From NCBI RefSeq assembly GCF_030811835.1, contig NZ_JAUSRO010000012.1:62001-126000 (forward strand): a DNA stretch of 64,000 bases. The letters run 5' to 3'. This stretch comes from Variovorax ginsengisoli. GTDB lineage: Bacteria > Pseudomonadota > Gammaproteobacteria > Burkholderiales > Burkholderiaceae_C. Positions 31,570 to 42,175 of this stretch are shown here, piece after piece (positions within the stretch are counted from its first letter, which is position 1; each line of letters opens with the position of its first letter). The position numbers and the translations under genes were made by a program. The notes below the pieces were generated by a model. The model searched no databases and was not told the origin of the DNA. It worked only from the letters and a program-made list of their open reading frames with translations.

Positions 31570-33500
31570 GCGCACCCCTTTCCCCTCCCACCGCACCGCA
31601 GCCGCCGGCAGCCGCCGGCCCACGCCGCCCCATCCGCGAACTCCCTGACGAGCTCATCAGCCAGATCGCTGCCGGGGAAGTGGTCGAACGGCCCGCCTCG
31701 GTGGTACGCGAACTGCTCGACAACGCGCTCGATGCAGGCGCGCGCCAGATCACCGTACGCCTGTCCGCCGGCGGCGTGCGGCTGATTTCGATCGAAGACG
31801 ACGGCCTGGGCATTCCGCGCGAAGAACTCTCCGTGGCGCTGCGTCGCCACGCCACCAGCAAGATCGCCAGCCTGAGCGAGTTGGAGACTGTCGGCACCAT
31901 GGGCTTTCGCGGCGAGGCGCTGGCCGCCATCAACGCCATCGCCGAGCTCACGCTGGTGTCGCGGGCCACCGGCGCCGATGCCGCCCATGCGCTGGACGGC
32001 CGGACCGGCGAACTGCGGCAGGTGGCACGCAATACCGGCACCACGGTCGAGGTGCGCGAGCTGTTCTACGCCACGCCGGCCCGCCGCAAGTTCCTGAAGA
32101 CCGACGCCACCGAACTGGCCCATTGCATCGAGGCCACCCGCCGCCATGCGCTGGCGCGGCCCGACGTCGGCTTTGCGGTGTGGCACGAGGGCAAGCTGGT
32201 CGAGCAGTGGCGCGCCGCGGCCGACCGCGACCAGCGCCTGGCCGACGCGCTGAGCAACGAATTCGTTGCGCAGAGCGTGGCGGTATCGCACGTCGGCGGC
32301 GCGGTGCGCGTGGTCGGCCGCGCGGGCATTCCCGATGCAGCGCGCTCGCGCGGTGACCAGCAGTTCTTCTATGTCAACGGCCGCTTCGTGCGCGACAAGG
32401 TGCTGTCGCATGCGGTGCGCAGTGCCTATGAGGATGTGCTGCACGGCCAGCGCCAGCCCGTCTATGCGCTTTATCTGGAAATCGACCCGGCGCGCGTCGA
32501 CGTCAACGTGCACCCGACCAAGATCGAGGTGCGCTTTCGCGACGGCCGCGAAGTCCATCAGGCCGTGCGCCATGCGATCGAGGACGCGCTGGCCGCACCG
32601 CGCGCTGGCGAGGCGGCCTTGCCAGCCGGCACGCCCTTCTTCAAGCTGCAAGCGCCTGCGGGTACAGCGGGCAGTCCCGCCGGAATGCCACGCTGGTCGC
32701 AGCCATCGATGCAGTTCGGTGCCGAACGCGGCACCGGCGACGCCGCAGCGATGTGGCCGACCCGCCCGGCGCCCACAGCTGCTTTGCGCGATGCGCCGGC
32801 CGACGGCGCCGAAAACGCCACCGTGAGCTCGGCGCGCGAAGCCATGCCCGCCGGCGCAGTTTACGCTCGCCAACCGGCCCCCCTCCCTTCTGCCGACGCC
32901 GTGCGCGACGACGCAGTCTGGCCACTGGGCCGCGCCCTGGCGCAATTGCAGGGCGTGTACATCCTGGCCGAGAACAGCCAGGGCCTGATCATCGTGGACA
33001 TGCATGCCGCCCACGAGCGCATCGTCTACGAACGGCTCAAGGTGCAGCTCGAAGGCGCGGCCATCACCAGCCAGCCATTGCTGATCCCCGCAACCTTTGC
33101 CGCCACGCCTCAGGAAGTCGCCACGGCGGAAGCCTGTGCAGCGGTGCTGCCATCGCTGGGCCTGGAGATCACCCCCTTCTCGCCACGCACCCTGGCGGTG
33201 CGCGCCGTGCCCGGCACGCTGGCCGACGGCGATCCGGTGGAGCTCGCGCGCAGCGTGCTCGCCGAACTGGCCCACCATGACGCCAGTACCGTGGTGCAGC
33301 GCGCCCAGAACGAATTGCTGTCCACCATGGCCTGCCACGGTGCGGTGCGCGCCAATCGCAAGCTCACCGTGGACGAAATGAACGCACTTCTGCGCCAGAT
33401 GGAGGCCACCGAGCGTTCCGACCAGTGCAACCATGGTCGCCCCACATGGCGCCAGCTCTCGATCCGCGAACTCGACGGCCTGTTTCTGCGCGGCCGGTGA
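31566..33500 (+). CDS. mutL: DNA mismatch repair protein MutL, endonuclease type
   Basis: Couples MutS mismatch recognition to strand removal. The 644-residue protein has the GHKL ATPase motifs at the N terminus: ELLDNALDAGA, DDGLGI, ATSKI and GFRGEAL. An Ala/Pro-rich linker covers roughly 350-450. The C-terminal domain holds DMHAAHERIVYE from about residue 478, matching the D-x-H-A-x2-E-x4-E metal motif of nicking MutL proteins, along with ACHGAVRAN and QCNHGRPT. This is the form found where MutH is absent. The start is the GTG at 31566, which overlaps the AraC gene; the usual conserved core begins about residue 20 (RPIRELPDELISQIAAGEV). Confidence 0.95.
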   Translation: MSAPLSPPTAPQPPAAAGPRRPIRELPDELISQIAAGEVVERPASVVRELLDNALDAGARQITVRLSAGGVRLISIEDDGLGIPREELSVALRRHATSKIASLSELETVGTMGFRGEALAAINAIAELTLVSRATGADAAHALDGRTGELRQVARNTGTTVEVRELFYATPARRKFLKTDATELAHCIEATRRHALARPDVGFAVWHEGKLVEQWRAAADRDQRLADALSNEFVAQSVAVSHVGGAVRVVGRAGIPDAARSRGDQQFFYVNGRFVRDKVLSHAVRSAYEDVLHGQRQPVYALYLEIDPARVDVNVHPTKIEVRFRDGREVHQAVRHAIEDALAAPRAGEAALPAGTPFFKLQAPAGTAGSPAGMPRWSQPSMQFGAERGTGDAAAMWPTRPAPTAALRDAPADGAENATVSSAREAMPAGAVYARQPAPLPSADAVRDDAVWPLGRALAQLQGVYILAENSQGLIIVDMHAAHERIVYERLKVQLEGAAITSQPLLIPATFAATPQEVATAEACAAVLPSLGLEITPFSPRTLAVRAVPGTLADGDPVELARSVLAELAHHDASTVVQRAQNELLSTMACHGAVRANRKLTVDEMNALLRQMEATERSDQCNHGRPTWRQLSIRELDGLFLRGR

Positions 33501-33645
33501 TCTGTGGGCGCTGCACAACGCGCCCTGTTACAGGCCGTGCAGCCATGAAACCAAGGGTTTGCGATAGTCGTCGCGAAGGCAGGCACGCACGTTGCATGTG
33601 TATCCTGAATTGAACTTTGGCGTCCTGCGCCTGTCTGTCTGCCAC

Positions 33646-34545
33646 ATGAAACGTTGGGCCTTGCTTGCAGCAACCTCCGCCTTCGTCGCCGTCCTGGCGG
33701 GCGGATGCGCGACGCTGGACGAACAACAGCGCCAGTGGATTTTTCAGCCCAGCGACCGCAGCTGGGGCGACAGCGCACGCATGACCGAGGGCATGGAACA
33801 CGTGTGGATCGACTTCGAATCCGCGGTGACGGGCGAACATGCACGCCTGCATGCGCTGTGGCTGGGTGGCGAGCCCGAGTCGGCCGACACCCCCGTCATG
33901 CTGTATCTGCACGGCGCACGCTTCAATGTCGCCAATTCCGCCCCGCGCATGCGCCGCATGCACGAGCTCGGTTTTTCGGTGCTGGCCATCGACTACCGTG
34001 GTTTCGGCAAGAGTTCGAGTGGACTGCCCTCCGAGGAGACCGCGCGTGAAGACGCCCGCGCCGCCTGGACCTGGCTGGCCGCACGCCATCCGCAACAGCA
34101 TCGTTACATCTTCGGTCATTCCCTGGGCGGCGCCATCGGCATCGACCTGGCGGCCAACGTCAAGGACGAAAGCGGCATCATCGTCGAGAGCACCTTCACC
34201 TCGATCAACGATGTGGCCAGCAGCTTCAAGTGGGGTTGGCTGCCCTTCGGCCCGTTCATCACCCAGCGTTTCGAGGCGATCAACAAGGTCAAGAACGTCG
34301 GCTCGCCCCTGCTGGTGGTGCATGGCGCGGCCGACAGCCTGATCAATCCAACGCTGGGCCGCAAGCTCTACGAGGCGGCCACCGTGCCCAAGATGTTCGT
34401 GCTGGTCGAGGGCGGCTCGCACTACAACGCGAATTCCGTGGGCGAGGCGCAATACCGCTCGGCGCTTTCGCAGCTGTTTCGCATGAAGCCCGCGACCACA
34501 GCCGCCACAGCGACGACTTCCGCGGCGGCGACACCGTCGAGCTGA
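33646..34545 (+). CDS. Lipoprotein alpha/beta hydrolase
   Basis: A 299-residue protein with a lipoprotein signal ending L-A-G-G-C (Cys21), so it is probably anchored to a membrane facing the periplasm. The hydrolase core has YLHGARFNVAN (oxyanion-hole region), IDYRGFGKSSSG, the nucleophile elbow GHSLGGAIG, the acid region HGAADSLINP and the histidine in EGGSHYN. This is the BEM46/YfhR-like subfamily. A short Thr/Ala-rich tail ends the protein. It sits between mutL and miaA on the same strand, a place where those genes are often direct neighbours. Its natural substrate is unknown. Confidence 0.88.
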   Translation: MKRWALLAATSAFVAVLAGGCATLDEQQRQWIFQPSDRSWGDSARMTEGMEHVWIDFESAVTGEHARLHALWLGGEPESADTPVMLYLHGARFNVANSAPRMRRMHELGFSVLAIDYRGFGKSSSGLPSEETAREDARAAWTWLAARHPQQHRYIFGHSLGGAIGIDLAANVKDESGIIVESTFTSINDVASSFKWGWLPFGPFITQRFEAINKVKNVGSPLLVVHGAADSLINPTLGRKLYEAATVPKMFVLVEGGSHYNANSVGEAQYRSALSQLFRMKPATTAATATTSAAATPSS

Positions 34546-34630
34546 CGGCGCGCATTTGTTAACCTCGGGCGCATGCGCCATGCCCCGGTTGTCCTTCTGC
34601 ATCGTTTGTTCCTGATTACGCGCGCCCGCC

Positions 34631-35590
34631 ATGCCGGCTGAGCGGCACTACGTCGCCCTCGCCGGGCCCACGGCCTCGGGCAAGACGGCTGCCGCGCTCG
34701 CCGTGGCACGGGTGCGGCCTGTAGAGATCGTCAGCGTGGACTCTGCGCTGGTCTACCGCGGCATGGACATCGGCACGGCCAAGCCCACGCCGGCCGAACT
34801 GGCCGAAGTGCCGCATCATCTGATCGACATTCGCGACCCGCGCGATCCTTACAGCGCGGCGGCCTTCGTGGCGGATGCCACGCGCCTGATCGACGAAATC
34901 GCCGCGCGCGGCAGGCTGCCGCTGCTCGTGGGCGGCACCATGCTCTATTTCAAGGCCCTGTTCGATGGCATCGACGACATGCCCGCCGCCGATCCGGCCG
35001 TGCGAGATCGCCTGGAAGCGCAGGCCGCAGCCGAAGGCTGGCCCGCGCTGCACGTACGGCTCGCCGAGGTCGATCCCCTGACGGCGGCCCGCCTCGCACC
35101 CAACGACAGCCAACGCATCCAGCGCGCACTCGAGGTGTGGCATGCCAGCGGAAAACCGCTGTCGCACTTTCATGCAGCGCAGCGCGAACGGCCCGGCGGA
35201 CTGGCGCCAGCCGTCTTCGTTTCCTTGGAGCCGACCGAGCGAACCTGGCTGCATGCACGCATCACAGAGCGCTTCGACGCCATGCTCGCAGCCGGCTTCA
35301 TCGCCGAGGTACAAGCCCTGCGCGCGCGCGGCGACCTCGACGCCGATCTGCCGGCGATGCGCTGCGTCGGCTACCGCCAGGCCTGGGAGGCGCTCGACGG
35401 CCGGTGGCCGATGGCCGACCTGCGCGAGCGCGGCATCGCCGCCACGCGCCAGCTCGCCAAGCGCCAGATGACCTGGCTGCGCAGCATGCCGCAGCGCGAG
35501 GTCATCGCGGCCGAGGCGCCCGACGCGGTCGCGCAGGTCGTGGCGCGTCTGCAAACGCACGGACAGACGCATGGAGAGGCGCTGCCATGA
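34631..35590 (+). CDS. miaA: tRNA dimethylallyltransferase
   Basis: Adds the isopentenyl group to A37 of tRNAs reading UNN codons. The 319-residue product has the P-loop GPTASGKT at residues 12-19, then the substrate site [21 protein letters not shown] and [42 protein letters not shown] and [12 protein letters not shown] follow, all typical. Its TGA overlaps the ATG of the ABC ATPase gene (ATGA), so the two are probably coupled. Confidence 0.96.
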   Translation: MPAERHYVALAGPTASGKTAAALAVARVRPVEIVSVDSALVYRGMDIGTAKPTPAELAEVPHHLIDIRDPRDPYSAAAFVADATRLIDEIAARGRLPLLVGGTMLYFKALFDGIDDMPAADPAVRDRLEAQAAAEGWPALHVRLAEVDPLTAARLAPNDSQRIQRALEVWHASGKPLSHFHAAQRERPGGLAPAVFVSLEPTERTWLHARITERFDAMLAAGFIAEVQALRARGDLDADLPAMRCVGYRQAWEALDGRWPMADLRERGIAATRQLAKRQMTWLRSMPQREVIAAEAPDAVAQVVARLQTHGQTHGEALP

Positions 35591-36258
35591 GCCTCGTCCT
35601 CGACCGGCTGGCCAAGCACTACGGCGACAGCGCCGTCTTTGCGAACGTGTCGCTCGAAGTCGCCAAGGGCGAATTCGTCGCCATCGTCGGTGAGTCCGGC
35701 GTCGGCAAGTCGACCCTGCTGAACTGCATGGCGGGTCTGGACAGCTGGGACGCCGGCACGATCGCCCATGGCGGCCTCGACATCGGAACGCTCGACGCCG
35801 AGGCACGCGCCCTGTGGCGCCGCAGCCATGTCGGCTTCGTGTTCCAGGCGTTCCACGTGCTGCCACACCTCGACGTGGCGCAGAACGTCGGCCTGCCGCT
35901 GATGCTGCTGGGCCGCCACGGCGTACCAGACAAGGTGCGCGTGGCACAGATGCTCGAGGTGGTCGGCCTCGCCGGCATGGGTGCACGGCTGCCCCAGCAA
36001 CTCAGCGGCGGCCAGTTGCAGCGCGTGGCGATCGCGCGGGCGCTGGTGCATCGCCCGGCGCTGCTGCTGGCCGACGAACCCACTGGCAACCTCGACCCCA
36101 CCACGGCCGCGAAGGTCATGGACGTCCTGCTTGCTCAGACCCGCGAGCACGGTGCATCCCTGGTGCTGGTGACGCATTCGGAGGCCGCGGCGGCGCGCGC
36201 CGACCGGGTGCTGCACTTGCGCGCGGATGGGATGGTGGCGATGGCGCAGGCGCGCTGA
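35587..36258 (+). CDS. ABC transporter ATPase of the LolD/MacB type
   Basis: A 223-residue ATPase with Walker [10 protein letters not shown], the Q-loop [17 protein letters not shown], signature [15 protein letters not shown], Walker [13 protein letters not shown] and the switch histidine in [14 protein letters not shown]. The ADEPTGNLD form and small size place it with LolD/FtsE/MacB-type ATPases that partner FtsX-like permeases. The matching permease is the gene at 37354, separated from it by a gene on the other strand. It follows miaA with a four-base overlap. Confidence 0.93.
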   Translation: MSLVLDRLAKHYGDSAVFANVSLEVAKGEFVAIVGESGVGKSTLLNCMAGLDSWDAGTIAHGGLDIGTLDAEARALWRRSHVGFVFQAFHVLPHLDVAQNVGLPLMLLGRHGVPDKVRVAQMLEVVGLAGMGARLPQQLSGGQLQRVAIARALVHRPALLLADEPTGNLDPTTAAKVMDVLLAQTREHGASLVLVTHSEAAAARADRVLHLRADGMVAMAQAR

Positions 36259-36264
36259 AAACCC

Positions 36265-36303
36265 CGCGCCCGGCTCCCGGTACAGGGCCGGGTCTCCGGC
36301 GCG
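36265..36303. terminator. Possible hairpin between convergent genes
   Basis: Nested inverted repeats lie in the 49-base gap between the ATPase gene and the leftward ammonia-lyase gene: CGCGCC/GGCGCG outside and CCGGC/GCCGG inside. There is no T-run, so termination is uncertain. Confidence 0.3.
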
Positions 36304-36307
36304 AGGT

Positions 36308-37276
36308 TCAGCCCGCCAGCAACGCCGCGAACCGCGCCAGATCCACATTGCCGCCGCTGACGATCACGCCCACGCGCTGGCCCTGCAGTGCGCCGCTTTC
36401 AGCTGCCGCGCACGCAGCGGCAAAGGCCAGGCAGCCGGTCGGCTCCACCACCATCTTCATGCGCTCGGCAAAAAAGCGCATCGCCGCCACCAGTTGCGCA
36501 TCGCTCACCGTATCGATGCCGTCGACGTGGCGTCGAATGACACCGAAGGTGTACGTGCCCAGATGCTGCGTCTGCGCTCCGTCGGCCAGCGTGACCGGCG
36601 TGTCGATGTGCACGATGTGGCCCGCGCGCAGCGACTGCTGGCCGTCGTTGCCGGCCTCGGGCTCGACGCCGACCACCTCGCAGGACGGCGACAGCGCACG
36701 CGCCGACAAGGCAGAGCCGGCGGTGAGACCGCCGCCACCCAGGCAGACGTAGAGCCGGTCGAGGGGGCCGGCCTCCTCGAACAACTCCTTGGCCGCCGTG
36801 CCCTGCCCGGCGATCACGTCCGGATGGTCGTAGGGTGGAATCAGCGTCATGCCGCGCTCGCGCGCCAGCCGCTGCGTCAGCGCCTCGCGGTCTTCGGTGA
36901 AACGGTCGTACTGCACCACTTCGGCGCCGTAACCGCGTGTGGCTGCCAGCTTGGCCGCAGGCGCATCCAGCGGCATGACGATGAGCGCGGGCATGCCCAG
37001 CAGGCGTGCGGACAGCGCCACGGCCTGCGCATGGTTGCCCGATGAAAAGGCAATGGCGCCGCGCTCGCGCTGCGGGGCGTCGAACTTCGACAGTGCGTTG
37101 AACGCACCGCGAAACTTGAAGGCGCCCATGCGCTGGAAGTTCTCGCACTTGAAGAAGAACTGCGCGCCCCACCGCGCATCGGCGGTGGCGGAGCGCAGCA
37201 CGGGGGTACGGTGGGCATGGCCGTCGAGCCGGGCGGCAGCGGCGACGACATCGTCGTAGGTCGGTAGGTCTTGCAT
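36308..37276 (-). CDS. PLP-dependent threonine/serine dehydratase-family enzyme (threo-3-hydroxyaspartate ammonia-lyase-like)
   Basis: Fold-type II PLP enzyme of 322 residues. The cofactor lysine is Lys54 in GAFKFRGAFNAL. The substrate loop FSSGNHAQ, the phosphate-binding GGGGLTAG and the final SGGN are all present. The short length without an ACT domain fits serine racemase, threo-3-hydroxyaspartate ammonia-lyase or catabolic threonine dehydratase. The start at 37276 (MQDLPTYDDV) matches this group; the open frame goes 35 codons further without similarity. It lies on the opposite strand between the ATPase and the permease of the export system. Confidence 0.9.
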   Translation of the reverse strand: MQDLPTYDDVVAAAARLDGHAHRTPVLRSATADARWGAQFFFKCENFQRMGAFKFRGAFNALSKFDAPQRERGAIAFSSGNHAQAVALSARLLGMPALIVMPLDAPAAKLAATRGYGAEVVQYDRFTEDREALTQRLARERGMTLIPPYDHPDVIAGQGTAAKELFEEAGPLDRLYVCLGGGGLTAGSALSARALSPSCEVVGVEPEAGNDGQQSLRAGHIVHIDTPVTLADGAQTQHLGTYTFGVIRRHVDGIDTVSDAQLVAAMRFFAERMKMVVEPTGCLAFAAACAAAESGALQGQRVGVIVSGGNVDLARFAALLAG

Positions 37277-37353
37277 GGCCCAAGCATAGAACGTGACACG
37301 TGCAGACGCACGCTGGGCGGCGAAGGACAGGCCCGCACCGGCACAATGCGGGC

Positions 37354-39930
37354 ATGCGTGCCCTGCTCTCCACCTTCTCATGGCAGGAACTGCGCCATCA
37401 CCCCTGGCGCAACGCCGCCGCTGTGGTGGCCGTGATGCTGGGCGTGGCGCTCGCCTTCTCGGTCCATTTGATCAACGCGTCGGCGCTCGACGAGTTCTCC
37501 AGCGCGGTGCGTTCGGTCAATGGCCAGCCCGACCTCGAACTGCGCGCGGCGCAGGGCGACTTCGACGAGGCATTGTTCGCGCGCGTGGCACAGAACGCCC
37601 AGGTCGCACTGGCCAGCCCCGTCGTCGAGATGCAGGCCGTTGCACTGGTCAATGGTCAACGCCTACCGCTGCGCCTGATCGGTGTCGATGCGCTGGTGCT
37701 GCCCGCCATCGCGCCGGCGCTGATGCCGGTTCCTGCGAAGGATGCGACGCGCTGGGCGCTGTTCCTGCCGGGCCAGGTCTTCGTCAACGCTGCGGCACGC
37801 GCGGCCATGAATACCGGCACCGCCACCAGCGCCAAAACCGAGGAACTGACGCTGCAGCTCGGCGCACAGCGCGCCACGCTGCAGGTGGCCGGTACCGTGG
37901 CCGCAGGCGGCACGGCGCTGGCCGTGATGGACATCGGCGCCGCCCAAGATCTGCTGGGCCTGGGCGGCCGGCTCACCCGCATCGACCTGCGTCTGACGCC
38001 GGGCACCGACCGCGCCGCCTTCATCCGCACGCTCGAAGGCTCGGCGGGCTGGCCCGTGAATGTACAAATCGCCGAACCCGGCGACGCGGCCGAGCGCGTG
38101 AGCAACCTGTCGCGCGCCTACCGTGTGAACCTCACCGTGCTGGCGCTGGTGGCGCTCTTCACCGGCGCCTTTCTCGTGTTCTCGGTGCTGGCGCTCAGCG
38201 TGGCCAAGCGCGCGCAGCAATTCGCGCTGCTCGGCGTGCTGGGCCTGACGCCGCGCGGCCGGCTGCGGCTGGTGCTGGTGGAGTCTCTGGTGCTGGGGGT
38301 CCTTGGCAGCGTGGCGGGCATCGCATTGGGAACGGCGCTGGCGGCCCTGGCGCTTCGCGTGCTGGGCGGTGACCTGGGCGGTGGCTATTTCGCGGGGGTA
38401 GCGCCCGCGCTGCAATGGAGCACGCCGGCCGCATTGCTGTACGGCACGCTCGGCGTGGCGGCGGCGCTGGTAGGCGGCTGGTGGCCCGCACGTGCGGCGC
38501 AGGCACTGCCCGAAGCGCAAACGCTCAAGGGACTGGGCGCTGCCACGCCGCAGCGCGGCGCGTGGAGCCTGCCGGTGCTGCTCCTGATGGTGGGCGGCGG
38601 GCTGGCCATGGTGCCGCCGGTGGCGGGCATTCCGGTTGCCGCCTACCTTTCCGTCGGTTTCCTGCTGGTCGGCGGCATCACGGCGCTGCCGTGGCTGATC
38701 GCCCTCCTCTACGACCGGCTCGCGCCGCTGTTCGCCGCGCGCGTGCTGCCACTGCTGGCGATCGAGCGTGCGCGGCGCATGCGCGGCACGGCGGCGGTCG
38801 CCGTCAGTGGCGTGGTCGCCAGTCTCAGCCTGGCGGTGGCGCTGACGGTGATGGTGGCGAGCTTTCGCGACTCGGTCACGCGCTGGCTGGACGTCGTGCT
38901 GCCGGCCGATCTCTACGTGCAATCGGCAGGCAGCAGTGGCACCAGCAACGATGCCGCCATCTTCACGCCCGCCTTCGTGCAGTCGGTCGCACAGTTGCCC
39001 GGCGTGGCGCGCACCGGCACGCTGCGGCTGCGCGCGCTGACGCTCGACACGACCCGGCCTGCCGTGACCCTCATCGCGCGCAGCCTGGACGAGGACGCTG
39101 CGCGCACGCTGCCACTGCTCGACGACGCGCTGAAGGTCCCTGCTGGGCAAATTGGCATCTACGTCAGCGAGGCCATGGTCGACCTCTATGGCGCGGCGCC
39201 CGGCAAGGTGTTCGCACCGCTGGCGCACGCCTGGGGCCCGGTTGCGGAAGGCGCAGCCCCACCCGTCTTCTTCGTGGCCGGCGTATGGCGCGACTACGTG
39301 CGGCAGTTCGGCGCGATCACCATCGCATCCGCCGACTTCGAGCGCCTGACTGCCGATCGCAGCGTGAGCAGCATTGCGCTGTGGCTGGCACCCGGCACAC
39401 CTGAGCCGCAGGTTCAGACAGCAGTGCGTGCGCTCGCCGCACAGGTGCTGGGCGACGCCCTGCCGATCGAGCTGTCTTCGGTCGGCCAGATCCGCGCCAA
39501 CTCGCTGCGCATCTTCGACCGCAGCTTCGCCGTGACTTACTGGCTGCAGGGCGTCGCGATCGCCATAGGCCTTTTCGGCATCGCTGCGAGCTTCAGCGCA
39601 CAGGTGCTCGCGCGGCGCAAGGAGTTCGGCCTGCTCGCGCACCTGGGTTTCACGCGCGCCCAGGTGCTCGCCGTGGTTGCCGGCGAAGGTGCTGCATGGA
39701 CGGCCATCGGTGCCGTCGCGGGCCTGGCGCTGGGCCTGGCGGTGTCGGTGGTGCTCGTGAAGGTGGTCAATCCGCAGAGCTTCCACTGGACCATGGACCT
39801 GTTCGTGCCGTGGCTTCGCCTGCTGCTGCTGTGCGCGGCGGTGGTGGCTGCAGGCACCGCGACGGCCTGGATGGCAGGCCGTGCGGCTGCAGGCAGCGAT
39901 GCGGTACTCGCAGTCAAGGAAGACTGGTGA
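37354..39930 (+). CDS. FtsX-type ABC transporter permease
   Basis: An 858-residue inner-membrane permease of the MacB/FtsX superfamily in its large form. An N-terminal membrane helix ([20 protein letters not shown]) is followed by a periplasmic domain up to about residue 245, then a first FtsX block at about 255-370 with [25 protein letters not shown]. Further helices, a second periplasmic domain of about 500-720, and a second FtsX block at 735-850 with [26 protein letters not shown] complete it. The layout matches permeases encoded beside AttH-like secreted proteins. Its ATPase partner is at 35587 and the AttH-like protein at 41099. Confidence 0.92.
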   Translation: MRALLSTFSWQELRHHPWRNAAAVVAVMLGVALAFSVHLINASALDEFSSAVRSVNGQPDLELRAAQGDFDEALFARVAQNAQVALASPVVEMQAVALVNGQRLPLRLIGVDALVLPAIAPALMPVPAKDATRWALFLPGQVFVNAAARAAMNTGTATSAKTEELTLQLGAQRATLQVAGTVAAGGTALAVMDIGAAQDLLGLGGRLTRIDLRLTPGTDRAAFIRTLEGSAGWPVNVQIAEPGDAAERVSNLSRAYRVNLTVLALVALFTGAFLVFSVLALSVAKRAQQFALLGVLGLTPRGRLRLVLVESLVLGVLGSVAGIALGTALAALALRVLGGDLGGGYFAGVAPALQWSTPAALLYGTLGVAAALVGGWWPARAAQALPEAQTLKGLGAATPQRGAWSLPVLLLMVGGGLAMVPPVAGIPVAAYLSVGFLLVGGITALPWLIALLYDRLAPLFAARVLPLLAIERARRMRGTAAVAVSGVVASLSLAVALTVMVASFRDSVTRWLDVVLPADLYVQSAGSSGTSNDAAIFTPAFVQSVAQLPGVARTGTLRLRALTLDTTRPAVTLIARSLDEDAARTLPLLDDALKVPAGQIGIYVSEAMVDLYGAAPGKVFAPLAHAWGPVAEGAAPPVFFVAGVWRDYVRQFGAITIASADFERLTADRSVSSIALWLAPGTPEPQVQTAVRALAAQVLGDALPIELSSVGQIRANSLRIFDRSFAVTYWLQGVAIAIGLFGIAASFSAQVLARRKEFGLLAHLGFTRAQVLAVVAGEGAAWTAIGAVAGLALGLAVSVVLVKVVNPQSFHWTMDLFVPWLRLLLLCAAVVAAGTATAWMAGRAAAGSDAVLAVKEDW

Positions 39931-39998
39931 CCGTGCCCCCGGCGGCCCATGGCTCCGGGACGTGGCTGCGCTACATGGCTTGTAGACTGGCGCCCGAT

Positions 39999-41102
39999 AT
40001 GCCGCAATCCTCACCCGCTTCATCCTCGCCACTTTCCTCGCCAGCCTCCTCGTGCAACGCATGGCTCGACACCGCCGTCCGCCGCATTGAGGCCGACTAC
40101 CAGCGCAGTGCCGACACGCACCTGATCCCGCTGCCACTGCCCGCGCTCGCCGCGCACGGCATCGACCTGTACCTGAAGGACGAATCGACGCACCCGACCG
40201 GCAGTCTCAAGCACCGGCTGGCGCGCTCGCTCTTCCTGTATGCGCTGTGCAACGGGTGGGTGCGCGAGGGCACGACCATCGTCGAGGCATCGAGCGGTTC
40301 GACGGCCGTCAGCGAGGCCTATTTCGCGCGCCTGCTCGGTCTGCCCTTCATCGCCGTGATGCCACGCAACACCTCACCCGAGAAAGTCGCGCAGATTGCG
40401 TTCTACGGGGCACGCTGCCACTTCGTCGACCATGCAGCGCAGGTCTACGAAGAGGCACGCACTTTGGCCGAGCACAGTGGCGGCCACTACATGGACCAGT
40501 TCACCTACGCCGAGCGCGCGACGGACTGGCGCGGCAACAACAACATCGCCGAAAGCATGTTCCAGCAGATGACGCACGAGCGGCATCCCGTGCCCGCGTG
40601 GATCGTGGTGGGTGCCGGGACGGGCGGCACCAGCGCCACCATCGGGCGCTACGTGCGCTTTCGCTGCCACGACACCCAGGTGTGCGTGCCGGACCCCGAA
40701 GGCTCGGTGTTCTCGGCCTACCACCGCACGGGCGACGCATCGCTCACCGCACCGGGTTCACGCATCGAGGGCATCGGGCGCCCGCGCGTCGAGCCGAGTT
40801 TCGTGCGCACGCTGGTCGACCGGATGATCGAGGTGCCCAACCTCGACTCGGTGGCTGCGATGCATATGTTGTCGGCACTGCTCGGCCGCAAGGTCGGCCC
40901 ATCGACCGGCACCAATTTCATCGGCATGCTGGCCGTGGCGCACGAGATGCGTGAAAGCGGCCGGCAGGGCTCGGTCCTGTCGCTGCTGTGCGATGCCGGT
41001 GAGCGTTACCTGCCGAGCTACCACGACGCGGACTGGGTCCGTCAGAACTTCGGCGATATCGGCCCTGCAATGCAGCGTATCCACGAACGGATCACCGCAT
41101 GA
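39999..41102 (+). CDS. PLP-dependent cysteine synthase-family protein, Cds1-like cysteine desulfhydrase
   Basis: A 367-residue fold-type II PLP enzyme. The segment [32 protein letters not shown] holds the PLP lysine in [25 protein letters not shown], the phosphate loop [14 protein letters not shown] and an [14 protein letters not shown] end follow. This is close to the mycobacterial Cds1 L-cysteine desulfhydrase group, distinct from CysK by length and C terminus. Activity on cysteine is an inference. The ATG at 39999 is the most downstream sensible start; 39975 is an alternative. Its stop overlaps the AttH-like gene as ATGA. Confidence 0.83.
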   Translation: MPQSSPASSSPLSSPASSCNAWLDTAVRRIEADYQRSADTHLIPLPLPALAAHGIDLYLKDESTHPTGSLKHRLARSLFLYALCNGWVREGTTIVEASSGSTAVSEAYFARLLGLPFIAVMPRNTSPEKVAQIAFYGARCHFVDHAAQVYEEARTLAEHSGGHYMDQFTYAERATDWRGNNNIAESMFQQMTHERHPVPAWIVVGAGTGGTSATIGRYVRFRCHDTQVCVPDPEGSVFSAYHRTGDASLTAPGSRIEGIGRPRVEPSFVRTLVDRMIEVPNLDSVAAMHMLSALLGRKVGPSTGTNFIGMLAVAHEMRESGRQGSVLSLLCDAGERYLPSYHDADWVRQNFGDIGPAMQRIHERITA

Positions 41103-42172
41103 CACCGTCGGCAGCGGCATGGCGGCTTTCCCGGCGCAGCCTGCTGCTGGCTTCGCTGAGTGCAGCCGCCACAGCATGGGCTTTGCCCACGCGCACGCTG
41201 CAGTTTCCGCGCGACTTCGGCAGCCATCCCGAACTGACGACCGAGTGGTGGTACATCACCGGCCATGCCCGGACAGCCAAAGGCCGCGAGTTCGGCTTCC
41301 AGGTGACCTTCTTCCGGTCGCGCGTCGATGCTGCGCAACCAATGCGCTCGGCCTTTGCGGCCAAGCAGTTGCTGTTCGCTCACGCGGCCGTGACCGACCT
41401 GGAAGGCCGCCTGCTGCTGCACGACCAGCGCATCGCACGCGCCGGCTTCGGCATCGCCGAGGCGAGCGAGACCGACACCGGCGTGCGCCTGCGTGACTGG
41501 TCGCTGGCGCGCCGCGACGGCAGCTATGCCGCGCGCATTCCGGCAGGCGAATTCGCACTCGCACTGCGCTTCACGCCGTCGCAACCGGTTCTGCTGCAAG
41601 GCACCGATGGCCTCTCACGCAAGGGCCCCGACGCGGCGCAGGCGAGCTACTACTACAGCGAGCCGCAGTTGAAGACGCAAGGCAGCCTCACGCTCAAGGG
41701 CGAGGCTTTCGAGGTCGAAGGCACCGCGTGGCTGGACCACGAATGGAGCGAGGCGCTGATGCATCCCGAGGCCGTGGGCTGGGACTGGATCGGCATGAAC
41801 CTCGACGACGGCAGCGCGCTGACAGCCTTCCACCTGCGCCGCGAGGATGGCAGCGCGCTGTGGGGCGGTGGATCCTTTCGTACACGCGACGGCGTGTTGC
41901 GTTTCTTTCGAAACGACGAGGTGCGCTTCACCCGCCTGCACGCATGGACCAGCCCGCGCACCCGGGCGACCTACCCCACGCAGTGGCGCGTGCAGACGCC
42001 GTCTGGTGACTTCGAGGTGCACGCACTGCTCGACGACCAGGAACTCGACAGCAGCGGGTCGACCGGCGCCATCTACTGGGAAGGCCTGAGCGAACTGCGC
42101 GATGCACAAGGCCGACGCGTGGGGCGCGGCTACCTCGAGATGACCGGATACGCCGCGCGGCTGCGACTCTAG
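41099..42172 (+). CDS. AttH/CrtC-like secreted lipocalin-fold protein (COG5621)
   Basis: A 357-residue protein starting with a twin-arginine-like signal ([10 protein letters not shown], hydrophobic, AWA-L). The mature part has the family hallmarks [66 protein letters not shown] and [11 protein letters not shown]. This family covers the AttH protein of Agrobacterium and carotenoid 1,2-hydratase relatives; most members are of unknown function and are encoded with LolD-like ATPases and FtsX-like permeases. Translationally coupled to the PLP enzyme gene. Confidence 0.9.
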   Translation: MTPSAAAWRLSRRSLLLASLSAAATAWALPTRTLQFPRDFGSHPELTTEWWYITGHARTAKGREFGFQVTFFRSRVDAAQPMRSAFAAKQLLFAHAAVTDLEGRLLLHDQRIARAGFGIAEASETDTGVRLRDWSLARRDGSYAARIPAGEFALALRFTPSQPVLLQGTDGLSRKGPDAAQASYYYSEPQLKTQGSLTLKGEAFEVEGTAWLDHEWSEALMHPEAVGWDWIGMNLDDGSALTAFHLRREDGSALWGGGSFRTRDGVLRFFRNDEVRFTRLHAWTSPRTRATYPTQWRVQTPSGDFEVHALLDDQELDSSGSTGAIYWEGLSELRDAQGRRVGRGYLEMTGYAARLRL

Positions 42173-42175
42173 ACT

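Noticed and set aside
33506..33525. GGGCGC/GCGCCC inverted repeat after mutL considered as a terminator
   Set aside because: Six GC pairs with an eight-base loop and no T-run; such repeats are common by chance at this GC content.
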